Source: CAVYUC01 sp963783085 (GTDB taxonomy: Bacteria > Bacteroidota > Bacteroidia > Bacteroidales > Prolixibacteraceae). Taken from it: a DNA stretch of 64,000 nucleotides. Location of the stretch: NCBI GenBank assembly GCA_963783085.1, contig CAWAMJ010000005.1, forward strand, positions 124,001 through 188,000, in the 5' to 3' direction. A program made the translations under genes and the position numbers. Below the pieces are notes generated by a model. That model had not been told where the DNA came from. It worked only from the letters and a program-made list of their open reading frames with translations, and made no database searches. Of the stretch, positions 33,637 to 43,180 are shown piece after piece; position 1 is the stretch's first letter, and each line of letters opens with the position of its first letter.

Positions 33637-35376
33637 TCACGGTTTTGCCAGGTAGCTTTTGAATTCATCGTAGGGAATGGGTTCTTCCACGATGTTCAGC
33701 ACATCGTTCAGGCTCATTATTTCGGCTTGCGCGGGTTTCTGCACCATTTCAGGCGTGCCTTGTATTTGAGGAACCATACTCTGACGTTCTTCTAAATAAA
33801 GTGTATGTAAAAACTGCGGATTATTCCGGTTCTGAAAAGCGGAATCGAGCATGGCGATGATGTCTTCGCCTTGTTTGCGGAGTACTGCGCTGTTTCGGTC
33901 GACCTGGTTGCGCATTTCTGCGGCAAAACTGCGGATTTTGTTTGGGGCGAAATCGTTGAGCGCATTTACAAAATCGAAAATCCGGGCCAGAAAATGATAC
34001 GTATCGAGGTTGGTTTCTTTTATGAAATTCCGCACATAACTCCGCAGGGTTTGGTTCAGCGCATTGGGATAAAACCGCCGCAGCAACTGGTAATAAAAAT
34101 CCACTTGCATGTTAAAATAATGCAGCCCGGAATTATTGAAATTCCGGTCCTGAAAAGCCATGTTCGAGATGTAATGAAATGCTTCGGCCTGCGGATTGTC
34201 CAACCGGTAATCGAGCCCGAAGTAATCGCCCAGCAGTTTCCGGTTATTTGCCAGCAAATTCTCGAGACCGGTTCCGGCATGCGGTTCTACGCGGCAAAAA
34301 TTCTGTGGATTTTCGATGTGCCGTTCCATGAACCGCAGGTTCACCAGAATATCATCGAGTGTTGTGTGAGGATTAAACAGCAGGATGTTGTAGGCAATAT
34401 GAATATCGAAATCGTTTAAAATTTCGAGCGCATTCAGTATCTCTGCAACTGAACTTTTACGGTTCAGGTTTTCCAGTTCGCTTTCCGAAGCATTTTCCAC
34501 GCCCAGAAAAACCCTGAATAAACCCAGTTCGCTGAGCACTTCAACCGATTCGCGCGTGATGCTGTCGGGGCGCGCTTTAATGGCAAAGGCTATGTTGGTA
34601 ATGTGCTCTTCTTCGAGCCGTTGTTTCAGCAGTTGAAACCGTTCGAGCGCCTTTGTTTTGGAATTCACGAAAAAGTTATCGTCCTGAAAATTAAAAATCC
34701 GCACCCCATGTTCGAAATAAAGCTGCTTGATTTCGGCAACAATGTTGTCGATACTCCGGATGCGGAATTTTTTCAATCCGCTGTTTTCGTACCAGGCATT
34801 TATACTGCAAAACAGACAATTACGCCAGCAACCCCGGCTGGTAACCACACTGGCAATTTTCAGCCCGAAATAATCGTGAAACGAAGTACGTTTCGGGAAA
34901 GGCAACCGGTTGATATTGTTCAGGTCGCCATTGCCGCGGTTTTCAATAAAAACGCTGTTCGGGCCCCGGTAACACAGGGAAGATACTTTTGATAAATCAT
35001 GAATATTTTCGGCCAGTTCACACATGGTTTTTTCCCCTTCGCTTAAACCGATGGAATCGAATGCCCCGAAGTCACGCAACAGGTTTTTGGCATTGAAAGC
35101 CGCAAACGGACCGCCGGCAATAATGTGCCCGCGATACCCTTGTTCTTTCAGTCGTTCGGCCAGCGCGCAAAATTCTTTTCCGCGCGTGGTGAAAACCATC
35201 GACAATCCTGTAATTTCGGGTGAAAACCGGATAATTTTTGCAATGGTTTCATTAATATCGTAGTAATCATTAAATGGAATAATCTGTACCGTGTGGTTCT
35301 CTTGTTCAAGGCTGGAAGCGATGTAACGGAGGCCGAGGTTTTCTTCCAGTTCTGCACCAACCAATGCTACTTTCAT
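33637..35376 (-). CDS. B12-binding radical SAM protein
   Basis: 579 residues from the ATG at 35376 (MKVALVGAELEENLG); an in-frame start at 35499 would add 41 residues that do not belong to the fold. Residues 1-130 are a cobalamin-binding Rossmann domain (LGLRYIASSLEQENHTV, ITGLSMVFTTRG, IIAGGPFAA), then a radical SAM domain with the cluster motif CWRNCLFCS (CxxxCxxC, about 180-188) and FQDDNFFV, FLGVENASESEL. The last 180 residues are helical and end in a Pro/Glu-rich tail (EEPIPYDEF). B12-radical SAM enzymes methylate unactivated carbons or close rings, often on peptides. The only operon partner is the EPxH protein. Confidence 0.9.
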   Translation of the reverse strand: MKVALVGAELEENLGLRYIASSLEQENHTVQIIPFNDYYDINETIAKIIRFSPEITGLSMVFTTRGKEFCALAERLKEQGYRGHIIAGGPFAAFNAKNLLRDFGAFDSIGLSEGEKTMCELAENIHDLSKVSSLCYRGPNSVFIENRGNGDLNNINRLPFPKRTSFHDYFGLKIASVVTSRGCWRNCLFCSINAWYENSGLKKFRIRSIDNIVAEIKQLYFEHGVRIFNFQDDNFFVNSKTKALERFQLLKQRLEEEHITNIAFAIKARPDSITRESVEVLSELGLFRVFLGVENASESELENLNRKSSVAEILNALEILNDFDIHIAYNILLFNPHTTLDDILVNLRFMERHIENPQNFCRVEPHAGTGLENLLANNRKLLGDYFGLDYRLDNPQAEAFHYISNMAFQDRNFNNSGLHYFNMQVDFYYQLLRRFYPNALNQTLRSYVRNFIKETNLDTYHFLARIFDFVNALNDFAPNKIRSFAAEMRNQVDRNSAVLRKQGEDIIAMLDSAFQNRNNPQFLHTLYLEERQSMVPQIQGTPEMVQKPAQAEIMSLNDVLNIVEEPIPYDEFKSYLAKP

Positions 35377-35778
35377 GACGAATGGTTTAAGTTGGAATTT
35401 ACCGAAACGAAAATTAAAAAGATGCTGCTTTGAAAAAACGCCCTGGTTTGTAAAACATATACAATTTACTAAAATATAATGGGTTATCAAATACGACATA
35501 TGTCAAATGGTAGCGCCGGGAATCCATGCAGGATGAGCAGAAATAAACATAATCCCGAATGGCTGAACTGATAAAATCAATTACACCATGTATTGCAGAT
35601 GGATTTCGGCAAAGTTACCAGCAGGAGTTTTGTGAGTGCGTAAGGTGTTAAATATCACTCAATTTATATTGAATTTAATTAAGAGGCGGAAGAATGGGTG
35701 AAAAGGTTTTTTGTTTCTGCCAACGCGAAAATTGACACCAATCCGCAGAGTTTCTGGTGTTGCTGTCCTATTTTTCAA
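35377..35778. other. Intergenic stretch without genes
   Basis: 402 bp upstream of the radical SAM gene. It contains the 10-bp palindrome GACATATGTC (35495-35504). On the minus strand TTTG, 19 bp and TAAATTG give a weak -33/-7 pair for the radical SAM operon. Nothing else is recognised. Confidence 0.45.
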
Positions 35779-36480
35779 TTAACCGGCGCCCTCAACTGAA
35801 GTTTCATTTTTGTTGGCTTTTTTCTGTAATACGAGAAGTTTGAAAAACCACGGAATAAATCCTATCGTTTTATCTTCAATGATATTTACTTTCAACTGTT
35901 TTAAATCCTCTGACAAATCAAATTTTCTGCAACCTAATGATAACATCGGGAATTTCCAGATTACGGATTCGATCCAATTGCTCAGTACCCTTTCAACCTT
36001 GTTTTTCGAATCACAGGAATGAGCTATCCCCAGAAGACCGTTAATTTTTAATACGCGCAGCATTTCACCAACAGCATTTGCAGGATTTTCCAACGGACAC
36101 GTGCTGTATGTTGAAATAACCGCATCGAAATGGTTGTCAGGATAAGGAATATCATACATATCACCTTCTTTAAATGAAATTCGTTTGTCCAGGTTATACA
36201 CAATCGCTTTCTCTTTTGCCTTTTTTAGCATGTTTTCACTGATATCCAATATGACGGCTCTTGTATTTTGCCCTCCTTTTTTCAACGCTAAAATCGTTGT
36301 CGTTCCGGTGCCTCCGCCGGCATCAAGAATTAAATCGCCATCCTTTACAATTTTATTTACCAGATATTTTCTTCCCCTGTTGTCTAAATCATATGTTCCA
36401 ATTCTATGATACAGATCGTAGTAACCGGCTGTTTTATTATAAACTTTTTTTACAACGAGCTTATTTAATGCGTTTTTCAT
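35779..36480 (-). CDS. Class I SAM-dependent methyltransferase
   Basis: 233 residues, soluble. The SAM-binding motif I is LILDAGGGTGTTT (about 49-61), followed by VILDISENMLKKAKEKA (motif II region), DMYDIPYPDNHFDAVISTYSTCPLENP (motif IV/post) and EMLRVLKINGLLGIAHS, an order typical of UbiE/MenG-like and Methyltransf_11 enzymes. The substrate is unknown. No quinone or lipid genes are close. It is 402 bp upstream of the radical SAM gene on the same strand but has no clear operon link. The three long repeats start 70 bp before its start codon. Confidence 0.88.
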   Translation of the reverse strand: MKNALNKLVVKKVYNKTAGYYDLYHRIGTYDLDNRGRKYLVNKIVKDGDLILDAGGGTGTTTILALKKGGQNTRAVILDISENMLKKAKEKAIVYNLDKRISFKEGDMYDIPYPDNHFDAVISTYSTCPLENPANAVGEMLRVLKINGLLGIAHSCDSKNKVERVLSNWIESVIWKFPMLSLGCRKFDLSEDLKQLKVNIIEDKTIGFIPWFFKLLVLQKKANKNETSVEGAG

Positions 36481-36548
36481 TATTTTAAAAGTTTTTATAC
36501 AAAATTAAACGCTTTATCCGGTTAATCCTATTTTGTTGGCTGGTTACG

Positions 36549-36902
36549 GCTGCCTGCGCCCGACCTGTCAACGTCCGCAGGACTTGATAGCGTCAACAAA
36601 AAATGCATTTTGGGCTGAAGCCCGGAATCAATGGATTATTCTGAGTCCGTCCTATAAAAATAATCAGGAGTTGATTAAAATTGAATGGCTATTTTAATTG
36701 TTTTTTATTCCCCCTCCGTTCCGGTAAACCGGACCTCGTCCCCCTCATGCGAGGAGGACAAACGCTCCGATGTTGCCGACGATTAAATTCGAAAGGGAAC
36801 ATTTTCATTACTCCCGGCCTGTTGGAAGAATAAATTCCGTCTTGGGTTTTGAATGTTACGGCAAAGGATACGTTGCTGAACCAATTTCCCTGTCTGATTA
36901 AA
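36549..36902. repeat. ~350-bp tandem repeat, copy 1
   Basis: First of three directly repeated units filling the 1.1-kb gap (36481-37611) between the methyltransferase gene and the large hybrid kinase gene. Each unit begins with GCTGCCTGCGCC-like sequence, holds several inverted repeats (CTGTCAA...TTGACAG, TCCGGT..ACCGGA, GTCCCCCTC..GAGGAGGAC) and ends in ACCAATTT(C/T). An open frame of 96 codons on the minus strand only mirrors the repeat and lacks any sign of coding. Confidence 0.93.
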
Positions 36903-37249
36903 GCTGCCTGCGCCGGACCTGTCAACGTCCGCAGGACTTGACAGCGTCTAAAATAATATGGGCTGAAGCCCGGAATCAATGGATTATTCTGAGTCCGTCC
37001 TATAAAAATAATCAGGAGTTGATTAAAATTGAATGGCTATTTTAATTGTTTTTTATACCCCCTCCGTTCCGGTAAACCGGACCTCGTCCCCCTCATGCGA
37101 GGAGGACAAACGCTCCGATGTTGCCGGCGATTAAATTCGAAAGGGAACATTTTCATAACTCCCGGCCTGTTGGAAGAATAAATTCCGTCTTGGGTTTTGA
37201 ATGGGACGGCAAAGGATACGCCGCTGAACCAATTTTTCTGTCTGATTAA
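36903..37249. repeat. ~350-bp tandem repeat, copy 2
   Basis: Second copy, about 347 bp. Its first part differs most: the run between GACAGCGTC and GGGCTGAAGCCC is shorter and lacks the AACAAAAAATGCATTTT stretch found in copies 1 and 3. The rest is nearly identical to the other copies. Confidence 0.93.
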
Positions 37250-37602
37250 GCTGCCTGCACCCGACCTGTCAACGTCCGCAGGACTTGACAGCGTCAACAA
37301 AAAATGCATTTTGGGCTGAAGCCCGGAATCAATTGATTATTCTGAGTCCGTCCTATAAAAATAATCAGGAGTTGATTAAAATTGAATGGCTATTTTAATT
37401 GTTTTTTATACCCCCTCCGTTCCGGTAAACCGGACCTCGTCCCCCTCATGCGAGGAGGACAAACGCTCCGATGTTGCCGACGATTAAATTCGAAAGGGAA
37501 CATTTTCATTACTCCCGGCCTGTTGGAAGAATAAATTCCGTCTTGGATTTTGAATGGGACGGCAAAGGATACGGCGCTGAACCAATTTTTCTGTTTAATT
37601 AT
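37250..37602. repeat. ~350-bp tandem repeat, copy 3
   Basis: Third copy, ending about 10 bp before the stop codon of the hybrid kinase gene. It is nearly identical to copy 1, with AATGGGACGG where copy 1 has AATGTTACGG. Confidence 0.93.
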
Positions 37603-37611
37603 AGTTCGGAG

Positions 37612-40600
37612 TTATTCTGCTTTTTGTTTGCCGGCCATGCGAATGATTTGTGATTTCAGTTTGTTTGGGTCAATCGGTTTGATGATTATATCGGTAAATA
37701 AACCATTGGTCATTTCCTCTCTTACTTTGCTTGTAATGTCGGCCGTGAGGGCGAGAATAGGTGTGTTTTGATAACCCGGTAATTTTCGGATAATACCGGC
37801 GGCGCCATATCCGTCAATTTCCGGCATATGCACATCCATCAATATCAAATCGTATTGTGTTTTTTTGGCGAGTTCAACGGCTTTTTTGCCGTTTACGGCT
37901 TCGTCAAAATTCATCCCCCACATTTTAAAAAGCTCTCTGTTCAGCATCCGGTTATACTTATCGTCTTCGGCGATCATAATTTTCAACTCGTCGGTTTCAA
38001 CCCGCGGCACCTGATCAGCGTGCGGTTTTTCCCCGCCCGGCTCTCCACCCACTTCAACGGGAAGCACAAAAAAGAACTTCGATCCTTTTTTATAGTTACT
38101 TTCCACGTGTATTGAACTTCCCATCAATTCCAGATTTAACTTGGTAATGTAAAGTCCGAGGCCGGTACCTCCATATTCTTTTACCGTTGAGCTGTCGGCT
38201 TGTTTGAACATGTCGAAAACTTCCTCCAGTTTTTCTTTTTGTATGCCGATTCCGGTGTCGGTTACCGAAAATTCAAGCCAAAGTTTATTATTTTCCTGTT
38301 TTTTTACGTTTACTTCCAGTTTTACCTGTCCGTGTTGTGTAAATTTAATTGCATTGCCCAGCAGGTTGTGGAGGATTTGCAGCAGTTTTACGCGATCGGC
38401 TTTAATTACTTTTGGTACATCCGCCCCTGCCTGCAGGTTAAGCTCTACTTCCTTTCCTTTTAGCAACGGACGATGAACATTAAGCAGTTCATCAAAAAAC
38501 GGATCCAAATCAATGCTGCTGATGTCCACTACCGATCTGCCCGCCTGCAGTTTACTCAAGTCGAGAATACTGTCGATTAGCTGGCTCAGATGTCCCGCTG
38601 CCACTTTTATGGTCTCTACATTTTTCGCCTGGTGTTTGTTTAAATTCTGCTCCATCAGCAGTTGCGACAAACCCACCACTGCATTCAGCGGCGTACGTAT
38701 TTCATGGCTCATGTGCGCCAGAAAATCCTCTCTGGCACGGGCTGCTTCCTCGGCAGCTTCTTTTGCATATTGCAACGCTTTTTCATTTTCTTTCCGGTCG
38801 GTAATGTCATAATTAATACCAATCATGTAGCGCTGGTCATCTCCTTTTATCACTTTTCCGCGGCTGGCCAGCCATTTTTCACTGCGGTTGGTTAGCACCC
38901 GAAAATCGATCTTGAAATCACTTGTTTCTTCCCAGGCCTTTTTCACGGCTTGTACAACCCGGTCGCGATCCTCCGGATGGATATGTTCATATAATTCATT
39001 TCTGCTTAGCGTGGTTGTATGTTTTTTTAGTTCGAACAGTTGTGCGTTATTTTCATCCATCGACATGTTCTCTTCGTTTTCAAACCGCATCCACGATCCC
39101 ATGTTCATGGAGCTCAGCGTAAGCCGCAAACGTTCTTCATTTTCCCGCAACTTTTCTTCGGCCTTTTTCCGGGTGGTGATGTCATTGGCTATTCCAAACC
39201 ACTCTGTTATTTCTCCTTCATTGTTTAAAACCGGAACCGCGCGGGAGTGGGTCCAGCCAAGTGTACCGTCGTTCTGAATGACGCGGTGTTCCATATCGAA
39301 AACCGATTTGGAACCGATTGCTTTCTGAATTTCTTTCATCACCGCGTCCTGATCTTCCGGGTGAATGTATTTTTCCATCCATTTTTTGTCGGGTTTTAGA
39401 GTTTCGGAAATAAAACCTTTACTGTTTAATTCGCGCATTTCCGACCAGTCGGCATTCATCCGGTAAACTACCGAAATGGCAGCGGTTAACAGCGCCCTGA
39501 AATTTTGCTCGCTTTGGCGTAGCGCTTGTTCTGCTTTTTTGCGGTTGCCGATTTCGAAACAGAATTCGACAAAGGTGCCATCACCGAGTGAAGCGCCGTT
39601 AAACAGCATCCACGAGCGGGAGCCGTCTTTGCGAAAGTATTCTTTTTCATATGGCCCTATTTTCCCGGTTTCACGAAGCTTTTGCAGTTGCTTTTCGCTT
39701 ATCTGCACGTATTCGGGCGGTGTAAAGGTTTTCCAGCCAGGCTTAATCGTGTCATATTCCTTTCGGGTATAGCCCATCATTTTCAGGAATGCATTATTGG
39801 CGTCAATCGGTTCTCCTTCTTCGGTGAAAGTTAAAACGCCTACAGTTTCCACATCAAACATTTTCTCAAGGCGGATTTCGTTTTGTTTTCGGGCGGTAAT
39901 ATCAATGAATGTAATAACTACCCCCTGAATTTTGTCACCTCCGCTCCTGTAAGGCAATAACCGTGTGAGATAGGTGTTGTTGCCGCCATCTTTTATTTCT
40001 TTTTCGACAGATTGCAGTGTTTTTAGCACCGATAAAGCATCCCGGGTTAAATCGTCATAACCGAGCCGGTGGGTTAAATCGGAGATATGTCGGCCTTTGT
40101 CGGCGGTACGAATGTTGAACAGATCATTTAACTTCGGCGTAAACCACTGAATCCGAAACTCCCGGTCGAGCACAAGTGTGGCAATATTAGTGGCGCCCAT
40201 CAGGTTTTGAAGATCATCGGAAAGCTGGCTCAATTCTTCCACTTTGTGCCGGTTTTCCTGGTTTAGGGTAGTTAGCTCTTCGTTTACCGACTGTAACTCT
40301 TCTTTACTGGTTTCCAGTTCCTCCATGGTAGAACGCAGTTCTTCATTCGCCGATTGCATTTCTTCGTTGGAAGCTTTCATTTCTTCGCGGCTGGTTTCAT
40401 ATTCTTCAACAATGGCCTGCAACTGTTGCCGGGTGTCCTGAAGATCTTTTTCCAGTTTTTCTATCTGCATGGTATAAATTTCGTTTCCTTCCGGAAAAGT
40501 ATTTTTATTCACGTACAATTCAGGTTCGTCATATTCTTCAAATAAAACAAGAATTGCCTCTTCCTGTGCCTCTTCGTGAATCATACCGGCCGAAATAAAC

Positions 40601-42420
40601 ACCTGCTTTACAACGCCTTCAACAGAAATTTGTAACGGTTTCGAACGTACCAGGTTTTGTTTTTCCCTGGCCGCATGAATAACGGTACGTAATTCAATCT
40701 GCATTTCAGGGCGTATGAGTTTGAATAAATCCCTGCTGATTTCCCCGCCCGGAAAAACAAGATAGCGCCCGGCATTTTCAGAAACGTGCAGTACCTGGTA
40801 ATCCGGACTTACCAACAGGCTCGGCGGACCATAACGCTCAACAATTTTATGGTGTATTTGACCATAAGTGCGTGTTTCGGATTCTTTATTCCGGATTCCT
40901 AATTCATAATCGGTTTTTTGCATACTCGGAAAAACGGGCAGCCGGGGCTCGGGGCCGGTTACGTTTTTCTTTTTATAAACGGAAACGTCTTTATTTTCAA
41001 CACTGAACAATTCTTTGTTTTCAAGATTCTCGGAAGTGCCAAGCACCAGGTATCCATGAGATGACAGGGAATAATGGAAAAGTTCAGCAACATCTTTCTG
41101 CACGTCGCGCTTAAGGTATATCAAAAGGTTGCGGCACATAACCAAATCGAGGCGTGAAAACGGTGGATCGCTCAATAAGTTGTGCGGGGTAAAAATTACC
41201 TTTTCCCTGATTTCTTTGCGAATCCGGTATCCGCCATCTTCTTTGTTGAAGAAACGTTTTAATCGTTCAATACTAACGTCGGCATTTATATCTCCAGGGT
41301 AAAATCCTTCCCTTGCCTTTCTTAGCGAAACATCGTGGAGGTCGGAAGCAAAAATTTGTACCGATGGTTCGATTTCCAGTTTGTCAAGGGCCTCTCTCAG
41401 CAATATGGCAATAGAATAAGCCTCCTCTCCGGTGGCGCAACCTACCGTCCAAATCCGGATTTGTCCTTCGCCTTCCTTGTTTCTGATGATAGCCGGGATT
41501 ACCTTTTCCTCGATATAATCGAATACCCGCACATCCCTGAAAAAGCTGGTGACGTTAATCAGAAAATCGTCGGAAAGTGTTTTTACCTCTTCACGGTTTT
41601 TTCTGAGAACGCCAAGATATTCTGACAATTTTTCTACCTGCGAAATCTGCATCCTCCGTTGAATGCGGCGCAAAAGGGTAGAAGTTTTGTACCGACTGAA
41701 ATCGCGCCCGGTTACGGCCCTTATTTGTGTGAATATTTTCTGAAGCAATTGCTGTTCGCGGCTATCGATTTTTTCTTTCGGTTCCAGCGATTTAATCTTT
41801 GGTTTTACTGAAAAATAATTGATGATGGCGGACGGGATTTTATCAATCGGGAGGATCATATCCACCAGACCTGTGGATATGGCGCTTTGCGGCATTCCGC
41901 TAAATGGCGCCTCTTCGGGGTCCTGCACAATGGTAAGGCCGCCTTTTTCCTGTATCTCTCTAATTCCCAGTGTTCCATCGGAACCGGTACCGGTGAGAAT
42001 GACGCCCACTGCCTGTCCGTTATGGGCTTGGGCAAGTGTCCGGAAAAAATGATCGATAGGTGCGCGCTCGCTGCGTTTTTCTTCGAGCTTCGACAGGCGG
42101 AGATGGGTATCAATGGTGTTCAGGTTGGCATTTGGAGGTATAATGTATACGTGGTTCGGTTTTAGTTCTATGGTCTCGGTTACCTGCTGTACAGCCATTT
42201 TCATATGCGGCTGAAGCAATTCGGCGAGCATGCTTTTATGTTCGGGCGCCAGGTGAACCACCACCACAAAAGCCAGTCCGCTGTCTTTGGGAACGTTTCT
42301 GAAAAAAGATTTTAACGCATCCAAACCGCCTGCTGAAGCGCCAATAGCCACTATGGGTAATTTTTCGCTCCTGTTATTCTGCCTTTTATCATCGGTATTT
42401 TTTTTTACGTACCTGGTCAT
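37612..42420 (-). CDS. Giant CheB-CheR-PAS hybrid histidine kinase
   Basis: 1602 residues from the ATG at 42420 (an upstream start at 42483 adds an unlikely 21-residue hydrophobic leader). Order: CheB methylesterase (about 20-205; Ser in GASAGG, His in VVHLAPEH, Asp in ILTGTGSDGT), CheR methyltransferase (about 225-490; TVGCATGEEAYSIAILL), a PAS-like unit, a 100-residue Glu/Gln coiled coil (EELRSTMEELETSKEELQ), four or five PAS/PAC units, HisKA (FLAHMSHEIRTPLN), HATPase (NLLGNAIKF, DTGIGIQ, GTGLGLYI) and a C-terminal receiver (LILMDVHMPEIDG). No membrane helix. CheB/CheR domains here probably modify or sense something outside classical chemotaxis, as no che gene is nearby. Confidence 0.93.
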   Translation of the reverse strand: MTRYVKKNTDDKRQNNRSEKLPIVAIGASAGGLDALKSFFRNVPKDSGLAFVVVVHLAPEHKSMLAELLQPHMKMAVQQVTETIELKPNHVYIIPPNANLNTIDTHLRLSKLEEKRSERAPIDHFFRTLAQAHNGQAVGVILTGTGSDGTLGIREIQEKGGLTIVQDPEEAPFSGMPQSAISTGLVDMILPIDKIPSAIINYFSVKPKIKSLEPKEKIDSREQQLLQKIFTQIRAVTGRDFSRYKTSTLLRRIQRRMQISQVEKLSEYLGVLRKNREEVKTLSDDFLINVTSFFRDVRVFDYIEEKVIPAIIRNKEGEGQIRIWTVGCATGEEAYSIAILLREALDKLEIEPSVQIFASDLHDVSLRKAREGFYPGDINADVSIERLKRFFNKEDGGYRIRKEIREKVIFTPHNLLSDPPFSRLDLVMCRNLLIYLKRDVQKDVAELFHYSLSSHGYLVLGTSENLENKELFSVENKDVSVYKKKNVTGPEPRLPVFPSMQKTDYELGIRNKESETRTYGQIHHKIVERYGPPSLLVSPDYQVLHVSENAGRYLVFPGGEISRDLFKLIRPEMQIELRTVIHAAREKQNLVRSKPLQISVEGVVKQVFISAGMIHEEAQEEAILVLFEEYDEPELYVNKNTFPEGNEIYTMQIEKLEKDLQDTRQQLQAIVEEYETSREEMKASNEEMQSANEELRSTMEELETSKEELQSVNEELTTLNQENRHKVEELSQLSDDLQNLMGATNIATLVLDREFRIQWFTPKLNDLFNIRTADKGRHISDLTHRLGYDDLTRDALSVLKTLQSVEKEIKDGGNNTYLTRLLPYRSGGDKIQGVVITFIDITARKQNEIRLEKMFDVETVGVLTFTEEGEPIDANNAFLKMMGYTRKEYDTIKPGWKTFTPPEYVQISEKQLQKLRETGKIGPYEKEYFRKDGSRSWMLFNGASLGDGTFVEFCFEIGNRKKAEQALRQSEQNFRALLTAAISVVYRMNADWSEMRELNSKGFISETLKPDKKWMEKYIHPEDQDAVMKEIQKAIGSKSVFDMEHRVIQNDGTLGWTHSRAVPVLNNEGEITEWFGIANDITTRKKAEEKLRENEERLRLTLSSMNMGSWMRFENEENMSMDENNAQLFELKKHTTTLSRNELYEHIHPEDRDRVVQAVKKAWEETSDFKIDFRVLTNRSEKWLASRGKVIKGDDQRYMIGINYDITDRKENEKALQYAKEAAEEAARAREDFLAHMSHEIRTPLNAVVGLSQLLMEQNLNKHQAKNVETIKVAAGHLSQLIDSILDLSKLQAGRSVVDISSIDLDPFFDELLNVHRPLLKGKEVELNLQAGADVPKVIKADRVKLLQILHNLLGNAIKFTQHGQVKLEVNVKKQENNKLWLEFSVTDTGIGIQKEKLEEVFDMFKQADSSTVKEYGGTGLGLYITKLNLELMGSSIHVESNYKKGSKFFFVLPVEVGGEPGGEKPHADQVPRVETDELKIMIAEDDKYNRMLNRELFKMWGMNFDEAVNGKKAVELAKKTQYDLILMDVHMPEIDGYGAAGIIRKLPGYQNTPILALTADITSKVREEMTNGLFTDIIIKPIDPNKLKSQIIRMAGKQKAE

Positions 42421-42649
42421 ATTGCGGGTTTTTTCTGATATTTTTTGTCCTAAATAAAAGTAAACAAAAATAAAACAGTACAAAAATAAAATTAAACAAT
42501 TACCACTGTCTGCAAAAAATTGAGAACGACTGCGTTTGGGGCCTCCGGTTTGTCGCTTTGAATTTGTTCGTTACCAGTGAGTTCTGAAGAACCTATGTTA
42601 GTTTCATTGATTGAAATCTGTTTACCTGGCTACGGACGCCGGAGTTATT

Positions 42650-43006
42650 TTATATCCCTTCCTTTTTTACCAAAAGGCACCGGTTTTCATCGAGCTTCAG
42701 GTAACCGTGGTCGTAACAAAAGTAATAGTTCCGGCCGGCGCGGGTGGTGTAAACATGGGTATGGTAGTTAAAATTGAACCCCTGTTTTTCGAGTACCCCG
42801 ACGAATACGGTTGTTTTGCTGTCGGTATTCAATTCCTCCATTATGGAACGGTTGTTTTTTAGAATCCGGTTGATTTTTCGCATGAATTTGGTTGAAGCTC
42901 CTGCTTTTTTGTTGTTGCAGGCATTGCGGCAAAGGTCGTTGCAAAATTTTTGATCGGCCCTTCCTTTGAGCGGTTCGCCGCATTCAAGGCATTTTCTTTT
43001 TTCCAT
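42650..43006 (-). CDS. Small protein with an N-terminal zinc ribbon
   Basis: 118 residues. The N-terminus MEKRKCLECGEPLKGRADQ then KFCNDLCRNACN gives four cysteines (CxxC...CxxxC) typical of a DUF2116-like zinc ribbon that binds nucleic acid or protein. A helical middle (KFMRKINRILKNNRSIMEELN) leads to a mixed C-terminal part (VFVGVLEKQGFNFNYHTHVYTTRAGRNYYFCYDHGYLKL). I know this type only as an uncharacterised Bacteroidetes family. It is divergent from ssb, with operator-like repeats between them. Confidence 0.8.
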   Translation of the reverse strand: MEKRKCLECGEPLKGRADQKFCNDLCRNACNNKKAGASTKFMRKINRILKNNRSIMEELNTDSKTTVFVGVLEKQGFNFNYHTHVYTTRAGRNYYFCYDHGYLKLDENRCLLVKKEGI

Positions 43007-43023
43007 GAGATGTTTTAGTTCTG

Positions 43024-43092
43024 GTTTGTAAAGCGCTAATATATAAATTTATATCCGTTTGTAAACGCTTACAAATGTTTATTGTCGATTAC
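43024..43092. promoter_or_regulatory. Clustered operator-like repeats between the zinc-ribbon gene and ssb
   Basis: TTTGTAAAGCGC (43025-43036), TTTGTAAACGC followed by TTACAAATGTTTA (inverted pair TTTGTAA / TTACAAA, 43058-43081) and TTACAAATGTTTA (43089 on), plus the palindrome ATATAAATTTATAT. Repeated half-sites in a divergent promoter region suggest a shared regulator. Confidence 0.45.
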
Positions 43093-43180
43093 AAATGTTT
43101 AACTACCGGATGTATTTCTTCCCCGAATCTATTTTTGAAACATCAAATTTCGTTTTGTTAATTATTAAAATTTTGAAATC

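Noticed and set aside
36689..37309. Two similar minus-strand frames of 96 and 90 codons
   Set aside because: They are the same repeat read twice, with no start signal or known family; their similarity comes from the DNA repeat.
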